From contig JANYKF010000458.1 of the NCBI GenBank assembly GCA_025361665.1, forward strand, positions 1-11,568: DNA of 11,568 nt, read 5' to 3'. The translations under genes and the position numbers were made by a program. The notes under the pieces are model-generated. The model was not told the DNA's origin. It made no database searches and saw only the letters and a program-made list of their open reading frames with translations. Below, piece by piece: positions 1 to 5,769 of this stretch. Origin of the DNA: Clostridiaceae bacterium. Its GTDB lineage: Bacteria > Bacillota > Clostridia > DSM-8532. Positions within the stretch are counted from its first letter, which is position 1; every line of letters begins with the position of its first letter.

Positions 1-1068
1 GGCGACGGCGCTGGCGAAGGGGGAGTTGAAAGCTGGCGCGACGAGTTTCAAGGCGGGCAAGGCGGCCTTCCCATCTATCAGGAAGGGTTCTTCCGACTTC
101 ATGGCCCGATACCAGTCGGCAACCAGCGCCCTGTGCCCACATCCCCAATAGGCCTTTTCTCCCGATGCGACGTCGCTTTCCCTGACGGTTTCCACCTTCC
201 CGCCATCGTATCGAATTGTCAGCACATCGTCAAGCCGCAGGGTCGCTCGCTCGCAGACGATCTCGATCTGCACGGGCGCATCCGTGCAATAATTGTTGGT
301 CGCGTAGAAGAGGCCGTTCGCACCCCCCTCAAAACGGATGAGGGCTTCTGCGGTATCTTCCACTTCGATGACGCCCGACAGCAGCCGGGTATCGACGGAA
401 CCTTTGACGGAAACCGGTTTCCCCAGCATCCACTGCAGCAGGTCCAGCGTATGGATGGCCTGGTTGATCATCACCCCGCCGCCCTCTTCCTTCCAGGTGC
501 CGCGCCACGGACCGCTGGCATAATAGTCCGCCCCACGGCTCCAGGTGACGAATGCCCGGCCGCCGCGCACGGCGCCGGCCACCCCGGACTCCAGAACGGC
601 GCGCATCCTGCGGGATGTGGCGTTATACCGGTTCTGGAAGCAGACGCCAAGCCGCATGCCGGTTTCCGCCGATGCTGCGTTCATGGCCTCGGCATCCGTG
701 ACGGATGTAGCCATGGGTTTCTCGGTCAATACGTGAAGCCCGGCCTTCATGGCCGCTATGGCCATTTCCGCGTGCAGGAAATGAGGCGTGCAGAGGTGGA
801 CGGCATCCAGACCCTTTACAGCCAGCAGTTTCCGCCAATTGCCAAGAACCTGAACCGTTCCATTGTCCGCATGGCCTTGCCTTGTCATGCTGTCCGGAGA
901 GACATGTCTTGTCCCATCCTGCCTGATCCTTTCAGCCATGGCTGCCGCCCGTTCCGGAACGATGTCGCAGACCGCCGCGATTTCCACGTCCGGACAGGCC
1001 GTCAGGGCATCCCGGTGCGTTTGGGCAATGCCGCCGCATCCGATGATGCCCACTTTGTATCGATTCAT
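1..1068 (-). CDS. Gfo/Idh/MocA family oxidoreductase (C-terminus cut by window edge)
   Basis: This is a predicted NAD(P)-dependent dehydrogenase acting on a sugar, glycoside or polyol in the cytoplasm. I translated 356 codons with no stop from ATG 1068 to the left edge. A Rossmann fold opens with VGIIGCGGIA (nucleotide-binding glycines 10, 12, 13), followed by the family's TEKPMA motif with the usual catalytic Lys at residue 117. The C-terminal domain has a WRGTWKEEGGG stretch near 188-198 and INQAIHTLD, with the likely active-site His at 206. The last visible residues resemble the closing helix of the family, so probably only 10-30 residues are missing. Compared with the sister gene at 1986-3161 it carries extra residues around 50-75, before the first conserved NWRKLL helix. 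The start follows the TGA of the upstream TIM-barrel gene by three bases, with a GGGGGGA ribosome site inside that gene's end, so the two are probably translationally coupled. The substrate is unknown. Confidence 0.93.
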   Translation of the reverse strand, partial: MNRYKVGIIGCGGIAQTHRDALTACPDVEIAAVCDIVPERAAAMAERIRQDGTRHVSPDSMTRQGHADNGTVQVLGNWRKLLAVKGLDAVHLCTPHFLHAEMAIAAMKAGLHVLTEKPMATSVTDAEAMNAASAETGMRLGVCFQNRYNATSRRMRAVLESGVAGAVRGGRAFVTWSRGADYYASGPWRGTWKEEGGGVMINQAIHTLDLLQWMLGKPVSVKGSVDTRLLSGVIEVEDTAEALIRFEGGANGLFYATNNYCTDAPVQIEIVCERATLRLDDVLTIRYDGGKVETVRESDVASGEKAYWGCGHRALVADWYRAMKSEEPFLIDGKAALPALKLVAPAFNSPFASAVA

Positions 1069-1071
1069 GCT

Positions 1072-1890
1072 TCAATTCCCCCCAATGCGGCCGAGGATGC
1101 GGTTCAAGGCATCGCAGGCCACTCCGAACAATTCAGGACCGCCTCCCGGCAGGCTGTGATTGAGATGTGGCTCAACAGACAAAAACCCGCTCCAGCCACT
1201 GCCCTGCAATGCCTTCAGGATTTCTTCCACATGCCCGTCGCCCTCCCCGGCAGGGACGACATTTCCGTTTGCGTGCAGGGCATCCTTGATGTGCATGTAT
1301 GCAACCTGATTTTTGAGCATCACGAAAGTCTCCGGAAAGGTTTTTTCACCGACCTGTACGAAGTTGGCGGGATCGAAAGTCGCCTTCAGACGCGGGCTAT
1401 GAAAGGTTTCAAGCAAATCCAGGCAGCGCGCCGCCGTATCCCCGTAGATGTCCTTTTCGTTTTCATGCAGCAAGGTGATGCCCCGTCCCTCGGCGGCCGC
1501 GACGAAGGCAGACCAGCGTCGCATCACTTCATCGCGGTGCAGGGCCGGATCTTCCCCGGCCGGCAGGAAGAAGCTGAACATGCGGATGTATCCGGTTTCC
1601 AGCACATCTGCGAGGTCAAGGGTATGCCGGAACAGCGCGAGGTGTGGCTCAAACGGGTCCCGGATGCCGATTTTCCCGATGGGTGATCCGACAGCGGAGA
1701 CCTTGAATCCCTTCGCATCCATGCGGGACTTCAGGATCCTCATCTCGGCCAGGGTGTATTCCGTGACATTGCGCCCATCCACGCCGCGCATCTCGATATG
1801 GCGGATGCCGTGCCGCCCGAGGACATCCATCTGCACATCAAGTGACGGGTCGATTTCATCTGCGAACGCGCTGATTACAAACTGTCCCAT
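1072..1890 (-). CDS. Sugar phosphate isomerase/epimerase-like TIM barrel (xylose-isomerase-like, AP endonuclease family 2 fold)
   Basis: This is a 272-residue protein of the usual length for the family, which isomerises, epimerises, dehydrates or beta-eliminates sugars and keto-sugars, generally with a divalent metal. Likely metal and catalytic residues sit at the ends of barrel strands: Glu33 in HIEMRG, His142-Glu143 in LLHENE, Asp173 in FDPANF, His200 in MHIKDA, and Glu240 in LSVEPHL. A GEGDGH loop near 215-220 is also typical. The start at 1890 has GGAGGT seven bases upstream. It is the fourth gene of the leftward set and sits directly before a Gfo/Idh/MocA gene (3-base gap), which suggests consecutive reactions. 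A 95-base gap with repeated GGAAT/ATTCC dyads separates it from the preceding gene. It belongs to a different subgroup from the TIM barrel at 3256-4077, with a distinct N-terminus (SAFADEID) and a distinct strand-8 motif (VEPH rather than LEWEKKW). Confidence 0.93.
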   Translation of the reverse strand: MGQFVISAFADEIDPSLDVQMDVLGRHGIRHIEMRGVDGRNVTEYTLAEMRILKSRMDAKGFKVSAVGSPIGKIGIRDPFEPHLALFRHTLDLADVLETGYIRMFSFFLPAGEDPALHRDEVMRRWSAFVAAAEGRGITLLHENEKDIYGDTAARCLDLLETFHSPRLKATFDPANFVQVGEKTFPETFVMLKNQVAYMHIKDALHANGNVVPAGEGDGHVEEILKALQGSGWSGFLSVEPHLNHSLPGGGPELFGVACDALNRILGRIGGN

Positions 1891-1935
1891 GATTTGAACC
1901 TCCGGGCATCCAAGGATATCGTTGAAACACGAGTC

Positions 1936-1982
1936 ATTCCATCACGGGAATAGATTCCGAACTCATTTTGGGAATGAATTCC
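1936..1982. promoter_or_regulatory. Alternating ATTCC/GGAAT half-sites between two genes
   Basis: Five half-sites alternate in orientation: ATTCC at 1936, GGAAT at 1947, ATTCC at 1954, GGAAT at 1971 and ATTCC at 1978. They form two GGAAT-NN-ATTCC dyads (1947-1958 and 1971-1982), 24 bases apart centre to centre. They lie between the stop of the oxidoreductase gene (1986) and the start of the TIM-barrel gene (1890). On the transcript they could fold as short stem-loops. As DNA they could be operator sites for an internal promoter. No convincing -35/-10 pair or T-tract is visible beside them. Function is inferred. Confidence 0.3.
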
Positions 1983-1985
1983 GGC

Positions 1986-3161
1986 CTATTTGCCGAATGA
2001 CTTCGACATGTCCGAAACGGATTCCCCGATTGTCTTCACGAACCGGGATGTCCTGGCCCGATCTTTCAGGATGGCTTCATATTCATCGCCATCGAGCGGC
2101 AGGCGGACGCCCTGTCCCATGTGGGAAGACAGCATGATGGCATTGGCCAGCATGACGGAATTCAACCCCTCATGCCCTTCCGCGATCAGCGTGCCATGGC
2201 CGAGGATGGCGGCGGCGAAGCGCTCGAGCACCACCCGGTGAGGTCCTGCGATATTCGGTCGGGACGGCACTTCCGTGTACCAGGATTCAACGTTTCCGAA
2301 TGATTCCTTTGTTTCCTTCAGAAATTTGAACATGGACATGCGGTTGCGGTTCAGCGTAATCTTGCCGTTCTCGTAAATCAGGCGGCCGTTTTCGCCGACA
2401 ATCTCCAGCCTGTTCGTGCCGGGTGTTTCCGCGGTGGAAACGATGAAGTGGCCCACCATGCCGTTGGCATGCTCGAAATAACCGGTCACTTCGTCTTCGA
2501 CTTCGATGTCGTGGTACTTGCCGAGATGCGCGAAGCCGCTGACCTTTTCCGGAAGTCCGAACAGCCACTGGTACATGTCCAGGTTGTGCGGGCACTGGTT
2601 CGTCAGGATGCCGCCGCCTTCGCCGGCCCATGTGGCGCGCCATCCGCCGCTGTTGTAATAGGCCTGGGAACGGAACCACGCCGTGTTGATCCAGGTGGCG
2701 CGAACCAGTCTGCCCAGTTCACCGGTCTCCAGGATATCCTTGATCTTCAGGTAATTCGGGTAGGTGCGCTCCATGAACATCAGCCCGTAGACAAGGCCCG
2801 GAAACTTCTCCTTGGCTGCGGCATAGGCGGCATCCATCTTCTTTGCGTCATTGACGTGGACGGACACCGGTTTCTCGCACATGACGTGGATGCCCAGTCC
2901 CATGGCCTCGATGGCGATCGGCGTGTGATCGAAATGAGGCACGGCGATGACCACGGCCTCAAGGCCGGAACGGGCGAAGAGATCCTTGTAGTCGTAATAG
3001 GCGGTGGTGCAGCAGGAAGCGGCAAACTGATCGGCCAGCTCCTTTTTTAAGTCGCAGACACCCACCAATTCAACGTTTTCCATGTCGGTCAGGTCCCGTG
3101 CGTGGGAAGAACCCATGTTGCCAAGGCCAATCAGGCCCACCTTCAGTTTTCTGTCTGCCAT
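1986..3161 (-). CDS. Gfo/Idh/MocA family oxidoreductase
   Basis: This is a predicted NAD(P)-dependent sugar, glycoside or inositol dehydrogenase of 391 residues, normal for the family. The Rossmann fold shows LKVGLIGLGNMG (glycines 12, 14, 17). CEKPVS carries the probable catalytic Lys97. The substrate domain has the GGWRATWAGEGGG stretch at 172-184 and TNQCPHNLD with the likely active-site His192. I chose the start at 3161 because GAGGAGG lies eight bases upstream. An in-frame ATG at 3194 would add 11 residues ahead of the conserved fold and has only a poorly spaced ribosome site. It is third in the leftward set, between the two TIM-barrel genes. It shares the overall architecture of the oxidoreductase at 1-1068 but is not a recent copy: the nucleotide-binding loop, the 50-75 region and the C-terminal tail all differ. 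The exact substrate cannot be read from the sequence. Confidence 0.94.
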   Translation of the reverse strand: MADRKLKVGLIGLGNMGSSHARDLTDMENVELVGVCDLKKELADQFAASCCTTAYYDYKDLFARSGLEAVVIAVPHFDHTPIAIEAMGLGIHVMCEKPVSVHVNDAKKMDAAYAAAKEKFPGLVYGLMFMERTYPNYLKIKDILETGELGRLVRATWINTAWFRSQAYYNSGGWRATWAGEGGGILTNQCPHNLDMYQWLFGLPEKVSGFAHLGKYHDIEVEDEVTGYFEHANGMVGHFIVSTAETPGTNRLEIVGENGRLIYENGKITLNRNRMSMFKFLKETKESFGNVESWYTEVPSRPNIAGPHRVVLERFAAAILGHGTLIAEGHEGLNSVMLANAIMLSSHMGQGVRLPLDGDEYEAILKDRARTSRFVKTIGESVSDMSKSFGK

Positions 3162-3176
3162 GTCCGAATCCTCCTC

Positions 3177-3188
3177 ATTCATATGAAT
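3177..3188. repeat. 12-base perfect palindrome ATTCATATGAAT upstream of oxidoreductase gene
   Basis: ATTCATATGAAT reads the same on both strands and lies just upstream of the ribosome site of the minus-strand gene starting at 3161. It sits in the 94-base gap between two leftward genes. It could be a regulator half-site pair or chance; the AT-rich composition weakens the case. Confidence 0.2.
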
Positions 3189-3255
3189 ACCCATGTCACC
3201 TCAGGGCAGCACACACTGGAAAATAAACGCAGCTTCACAGGATTCACATAAGAAT

Positions 3256-4077
3256 TCATGATTCCATTTCCAGCATCATCTTCATGAACGTGACATAAAG
3301 CGGGATGACCACTTCCGGTTCCTCCAGGTGCGGCACCCATTTCTTTTCCCATTCCAGGGACAGGAAGCTGGAATAGCCGATGCCCCGCAACAGTGCGACA
3401 TCCTCCGCGATCGGCACGTCCCCTTCCCCGATCAGGCAGAGTTTGAAGCTGCCGTCCGGCTGCGTCTTCGTGTCCTTGATGTGCACATGGCGGATGAAAG
3501 GCGCGGCCCAGGCCACAAAGGCGGAGGCATCCTTCCCATACCGCTTGAAGACATGCTCGATGTCCCAGAGCAGACCGAGTTTCGGATGGGCCACCCCTTC
3601 GAAAACAGGCCGGAGCAGGTCGAGGTCCGGGAAATCGCCATGGGTTTCCTGAAGGATCATGACGTCCCGGTCGCCGATGTATGCGCACAGCGCACGATAC
3701 CCCTTCACGATGAGCGCGATGGTTTCCTCCGTCTTCGACCGATCCGGCACCTTGTCTCCGAACACGCGCACGTAGGGAACACCAAGCTTCGCCGCCAGAT
3801 CGATGTAATCCTTTCCTTCCAGAAGGGATGCATCCCACGTGGCCGGATCGTGGAAGCTGACGGAGGAACCCAGATCCGTGATGACCAGGCCGCGCCGCTT
3901 CAGATCGGCCATCGTCCGCGCGATGCTTTCAGGAAGGAACGGATTCGCCTTTGGAAGATACATTTCGCCGTCCGCCCCGCGCGCCTCGACGCCTGCATAT
4001 CCAAGCCTTTGCGCTTCATCCAGCACTTTCCCCCATGACCAGTCCGGACAGGACAATGTGGAAAATGAGAGTTTCAT
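3256..4077 (-). CDS. Sugar phosphate isomerase/epimerase-like TIM barrel (xylose-isomerase-like)
   Basis: This 273-residue TIM-barrel protein is predicted to act on a sugar or keto-sugar with a divalent metal. Candidate metal ligands and catalytic residues are Glu31 in VEARG, Glu144 in LQETHGDF, Asp172 and His175 in LLWDIEH, His199 in VHIKDT, and Glu242 in LSLEWEKKW. The CLIGEGDVP loop at 214-222 is a common feature of the family. I chose ATG 4077 because AGGGGGA lies just upstream and the protein then opens with the first barrel strand (MKLSFSTLS). A GTG at 4095 in the same frame would overlap the upstream gene and has no good ribosome site. The gene follows the TAG of the URO-D-like gene by eight bases, so the two are almost certainly co-transcribed. 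A 94-base gap separates it from the following oxidoreductase. The reaction and substrate are not identifiable from sequence alone. Confidence 0.93.
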   Translation of the reverse strand: MKLSFSTLSCPDWSWGKVLDEAQRLGYAGVEARGADGEMYLPKANPFLPESIARTMADLKRRGLVITDLGSSVSFHDPATWDASLLEGKDYIDLAAKLGVPYVRVFGDKVPDRSKTEETIALIVKGYRALCAYIGDRDVMILQETHGDFPDLDLLRPVFEGVAHPKLGLLWDIEHVFKRYGKDASAFVAWAAPFIRHVHIKDTKTQPDGSFKLCLIGEGDVPIAEDVALLRGIGYSSFLSLEWEKKWVPHLEEPEVVIPLYVTFMKMMLEMES

Positions 4078-4085
4078 CTGTCCCC

Positions 4086-5162
4086 CTATTTCCACTTCGC
4101 AATGCGTCCGAGCACTTCCCGCGCGGTTTCTTCGCTGTCGATGCCCGCAATGTAGCCAAAATGGATGCCTTCCGGTTTCAACGTTTCGAACACCATCGGC
4201 AATTCCTCCATTGCAACATAAAGCACATTGCCTTTCCCGGCCTTTTGTATGCGGCGGTACACATCGGCCCAGCGGGAAAACCCTTCACTTCCTGCCCCGC
4301 ATACCCATTGGACGGCACCAAGTTCGGGGATGGCCAGAAGGTTGTCGAGATGCCGCAGCGCGCCGGGACCATCCAGATGATAGATGCTCTGGTCATAGAA
4401 GCGGCACTCTTTCATGATGCCGGGCAGGAAGAATTCCTCGAACATGGCGGTGGATATCATGCAGGAAAAGTCGTTGGATGGTATGTAAAAACGTCCTTCT
4501 CCGCAGAGGCTGCCCATCCAGGAGGAGATGGGGGCGTCGGGATCCGTTGATTTCAGCTTCTCGTAGAAGTGGTTGTATGCGGCGAAATACTCTTTGGTGG
4601 ATGCCTTCAGTTCCGCTTTCACCTCGTCAGGATTTTCCAGCAGGTCGATCGCCAGTTCTGCCGGATCCCGCAGCGCGGCCAGGTGATCGCCGCCCGGGTG
4701 AAAATCAGTAAGGCCGGGAAGAAATTTGCCTTTTCCACGCGCGATCAGCCCATCGGTGAACCGTTCCAGCGTCTTGAAAAGGGGATGGTTCATATCGAGC
4801 CGGACCTTGCCCGCATCCTGCGCCCAATCATGGATGACCGGCTGGCTCCACGTGCTGTCCTCGGTGAAGTCATACCCGCACCCGCACCAGGCCGAGTAAA
4901 TCTCGGGTCCGAGGTTTGGAAATGCCAGCGGCAGGGAATCTCCGAGAAACAGGCTGTTTTCCATTTCATAGGCGATTTTGTCGATTCGGTAGTCGATGTC
5001 CAGCCATTGATCACGCCAGGAAGCGTACTGCTTTTTCCGGAATGGAACAGCGCCCGGCTTGGAAATGCGGATATCCACCGTGGGCCTGTCCAGCACATCG
5101 CAGGCCCAGAAGGCGCGATAGCGCTCCATCGTCTTTTCATAATCCGGTTTATACTCGAACAT
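4086..5162 (-). CDS. Uroporphyrinogen decarboxylase (URO-D) superfamily protein, non-HemE
   Basis: This is a 358-residue protein of the URO-D/MetE-like barrel superfamily and the first gene of the leftward set. It begins with the RYRAFWACDVLDRPTVDI pattern that opens the carbohydrate-locus branch of the family. It has FEEFFLPGIM at 241-250, then IYHLDGPGALRHLDNLL at 260-276, and VQWVCGAG at 284-291. The HemE substrate-binding motif (WMRQAGR type) near the N-terminus is absent, so haem synthesis is very unlikely. In the paralogue at 9733-11001 the position equivalent to HLDGPG reads CCEPVH; here no cysteine is present and the possible ligands are His262, Asp264 and His270. I chose the start at 5162 because GAGGAGG lies about eight bases upstream; an ATG at 5195 adds 11 unconserved residues. 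Function is unknown. A methyl-transfer role, by analogy with MtaA and CmuA, is only a hypothesis. Confidence 0.88.
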   Translation of the reverse strand: MFEYKPDYEKTMERYRAFWACDVLDRPTVDIRISKPGAVPFRKKQYASWRDQWLDIDYRIDKIAYEMENSLFLGDSLPLAFPNLGPEIYSAWCGCGYDFTEDSTWSQPVIHDWAQDAGKVRLDMNHPLFKTLERFTDGLIARGKGKFLPGLTDFHPGGDHLAALRDPAELAIDLLENPDEVKAELKASTKEYFAAYNHFYEKLKSTDPDAPISSWMGSLCGEGRFYIPSNDFSCMISTAMFEEFFLPGIMKECRFYDQSIYHLDGPGALRHLDNLLAIPELGAVQWVCGAGSEGFSRWADVYRRIQKAGKGNVLYVAMEELPMVFETLKPEGIHFGYIAGIDSEETAREVLGRIAKWK

Positions 5163-5198
5163 TGAGATTTCCTCCTCGAAGTCGATCATGGACACCTC

Positions 5199-5251
5199 TC
5201 ACAGGGGCGGAACGTTCTCATTTCACAGGTGCGGGATCGTCCCGGCCGGGA
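5199..5251 (-). promoter_or_regulatory. Cluster of dyads and direct repeats in the leftward leader
   Basis: Two 12-base direct repeats, TCACAGGGGCGG (5199-5210) and TCACAGGTGCGG (5223-5234), differ at one base and are 24 bases apart. The palindrome GAACGTTC lies at 5210-5217. CGGGA-TCG-TCCCG spans 5232-5244, and TCCCGGCCGGGA at 5240-5251 is a perfect 12-base palindrome sharing its left arm. The TCACAG element recurs in the promoter dyad at 5306-5322. The cluster lies between the proposed leftward start point and the gene at 5162, so it could be operator DNA, a leader RNA structure, or both. Confidence 0.4.
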
Positions 5252-5299
5252 GCAGCCGACTGGCATCAGGTCGGTCCATGAATGTGGCCAGCCTTAGTC

Positions 5300-5328
5300 A
5301 TTCTATCACAGGCTCTCTGTGAAAAAAC
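5300..5328 (-). promoter_or_regulatory. Leftward promoter with TCACAG-N5-CTGTGA dyad
   Basis: On the minus strand TAGAAT (5300-5305) is preceded by TGA, giving an extended -10 (TGN then TAGAAT). A T-run lies at the -35 position, with poor match to TTGACA. The perfect inverted repeat TCACAG-AGAGC-CTGTGA (5306-5322) fills the space between -35 and -10. That is a classic place for a repressor to block polymerase. The start point would be near 5293, leaving a leader of about 130 bases before the URO-D-like gene. The promoter is inferred from motif match alone. Confidence 0.45.
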
Positions 5329-5564
5329 AGTCCCGCATGCGGCCAAATCCGGAATGAAATGGCGCACATCTTCTCCTGATGGCCCTGCAAAAATGTTTGC
5401 GGGTGATTGCGATGATGCTGCGCGAGCCCTTGACGACCAATAAAATCAGCAAATATGACTCCTGAGCGCAATTTGTTGCCGATATGCATATATTCCTGAC
5501 CGAATTACGTATTCTTCATTGCCATTCGAAGCAGTATTATGTATGAGGACATTGCTGGAAGGTG

Positions 5565-5593
5565 TTGACTGGTGTTTTTCACTATGGTACTGT
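5565..5593 (+). promoter_or_regulatory. Rightward sigma-70/SigA-type promoter for the importer genes
   Basis: TTGACT (5565-5570) is followed by a 17-base spacer and TACTGT (5588-5593). The bases TGG just before the -10 give an extended -10. Together these are good matches to the housekeeping promoter consensus. The predicted start is near 5600, about 170 bases before the binding-protein start. It is the best promoter match in the window. Confidence 0.6.
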
Positions 5594-5594
5594 A

Positions 5595-5609
5595 ATGATC
5601 AAAGATCAT
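5595..5609. promoter_or_regulatory. Perfect dyad ATGATC-AAA-GATCAT at the importer start point
   Basis: The 15-base element has perfect six-base arms and a three-base centre. It begins two bases after the -10 hexamer and covers the predicted transcription start, so a bound protein would block initiation. This is the arrangement expected of a repressor operator. No regulator gene lies in the window, so the binding protein is unknown. Confidence 0.5.
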
Positions 5610-5633
5610 GCCTGTCTAGCAAAGTGGAGGTGA

Positions 5634-5659
5634 AGCGTATAAGTCGAAGCCTTATCGCT
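5634..5659 (+). other. Leader stem-loop upstream of the binding-protein gene
   Basis: AGCG-T-ATAAG (5634-5643) pairs with CTTATCGCT (5651-5659), giving a nine-pair stem with one bulged T and a seven-base loop. It is immediately preceded by GGAGG (5626-5630), which looks like a ribosome site but has no suitably spaced start codon. It lies inside the predicted 170-base leader. It could affect transcript stability or be chance. Confidence 0.3.
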
Positions 5660-5769
5660 AAGAAGTTCTGTTATTGTATTTCACATCAAAATCTCACATC
5701 TGAATCTCCAATCATCGCCCTACACCAAGTCGTTATTTCTTTTTGGAAAAATAGTCAGGAGGAATAAGA

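Larger units (their letters stand above)
5163..5769. other. Divergent intergenic regulatory region
   Basis: These 607 bases hold no gene I can support. The left half carries the untranslated leader and promoter of the leftward set, with several dyads. The right half is more AT-rich and carries the rightward promoter, a dyad at its start point, and a leader of about 170 bases before the binding-protein gene. A second, weaker rightward promoter is possible at 5430-5459 (TTGACG, 18-base spacer, TATGAC). ATATGCATAT at 5482-5491 is a 10-base palindrome in AT-rich sequence. Short open frames in both directions (5519-5767 plus, 5298-5489 minus) look like chance. Confidence 0.8.

Noticed and set aside
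133..1686. Long plus-strand open frame of 517 codons
   Set aside because: It lies opposite two clearly recognisable genes (Gfo/Idh/MocA and TIM barrel). Its translation shows no family motif and has the Arg/His/Pro-rich look of an antisense shadow.
4086..5162. Annotation as HemE (haem synthesis)
   Set aside because: The N-terminal substrate-binding motif of HemE is absent and the neighbours are all sugar genes. The same argument applies to the genes at 9733 and 11087.
5306..5322. Possible CRP site
   Set aside because: CRP sites read TGTGA-N6-TCACA. Here the arms are in the opposite order (TCACAG-N5-CTGTGA), so it is a dyad but not a CRP match.
5298..5489. Small minus-strand open frame in the intergenic region
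   Set aside because: It overlaps the leftward promoter dyad and shows no domain or good ribosome site.
5519..5767. Small plus-strand open frame before the binding-protein gene
   Set aside because: It spans the predicted promoter, operator and leader. Its composition is not protein-like, and its end coincides with the ribosome site of the real gene.
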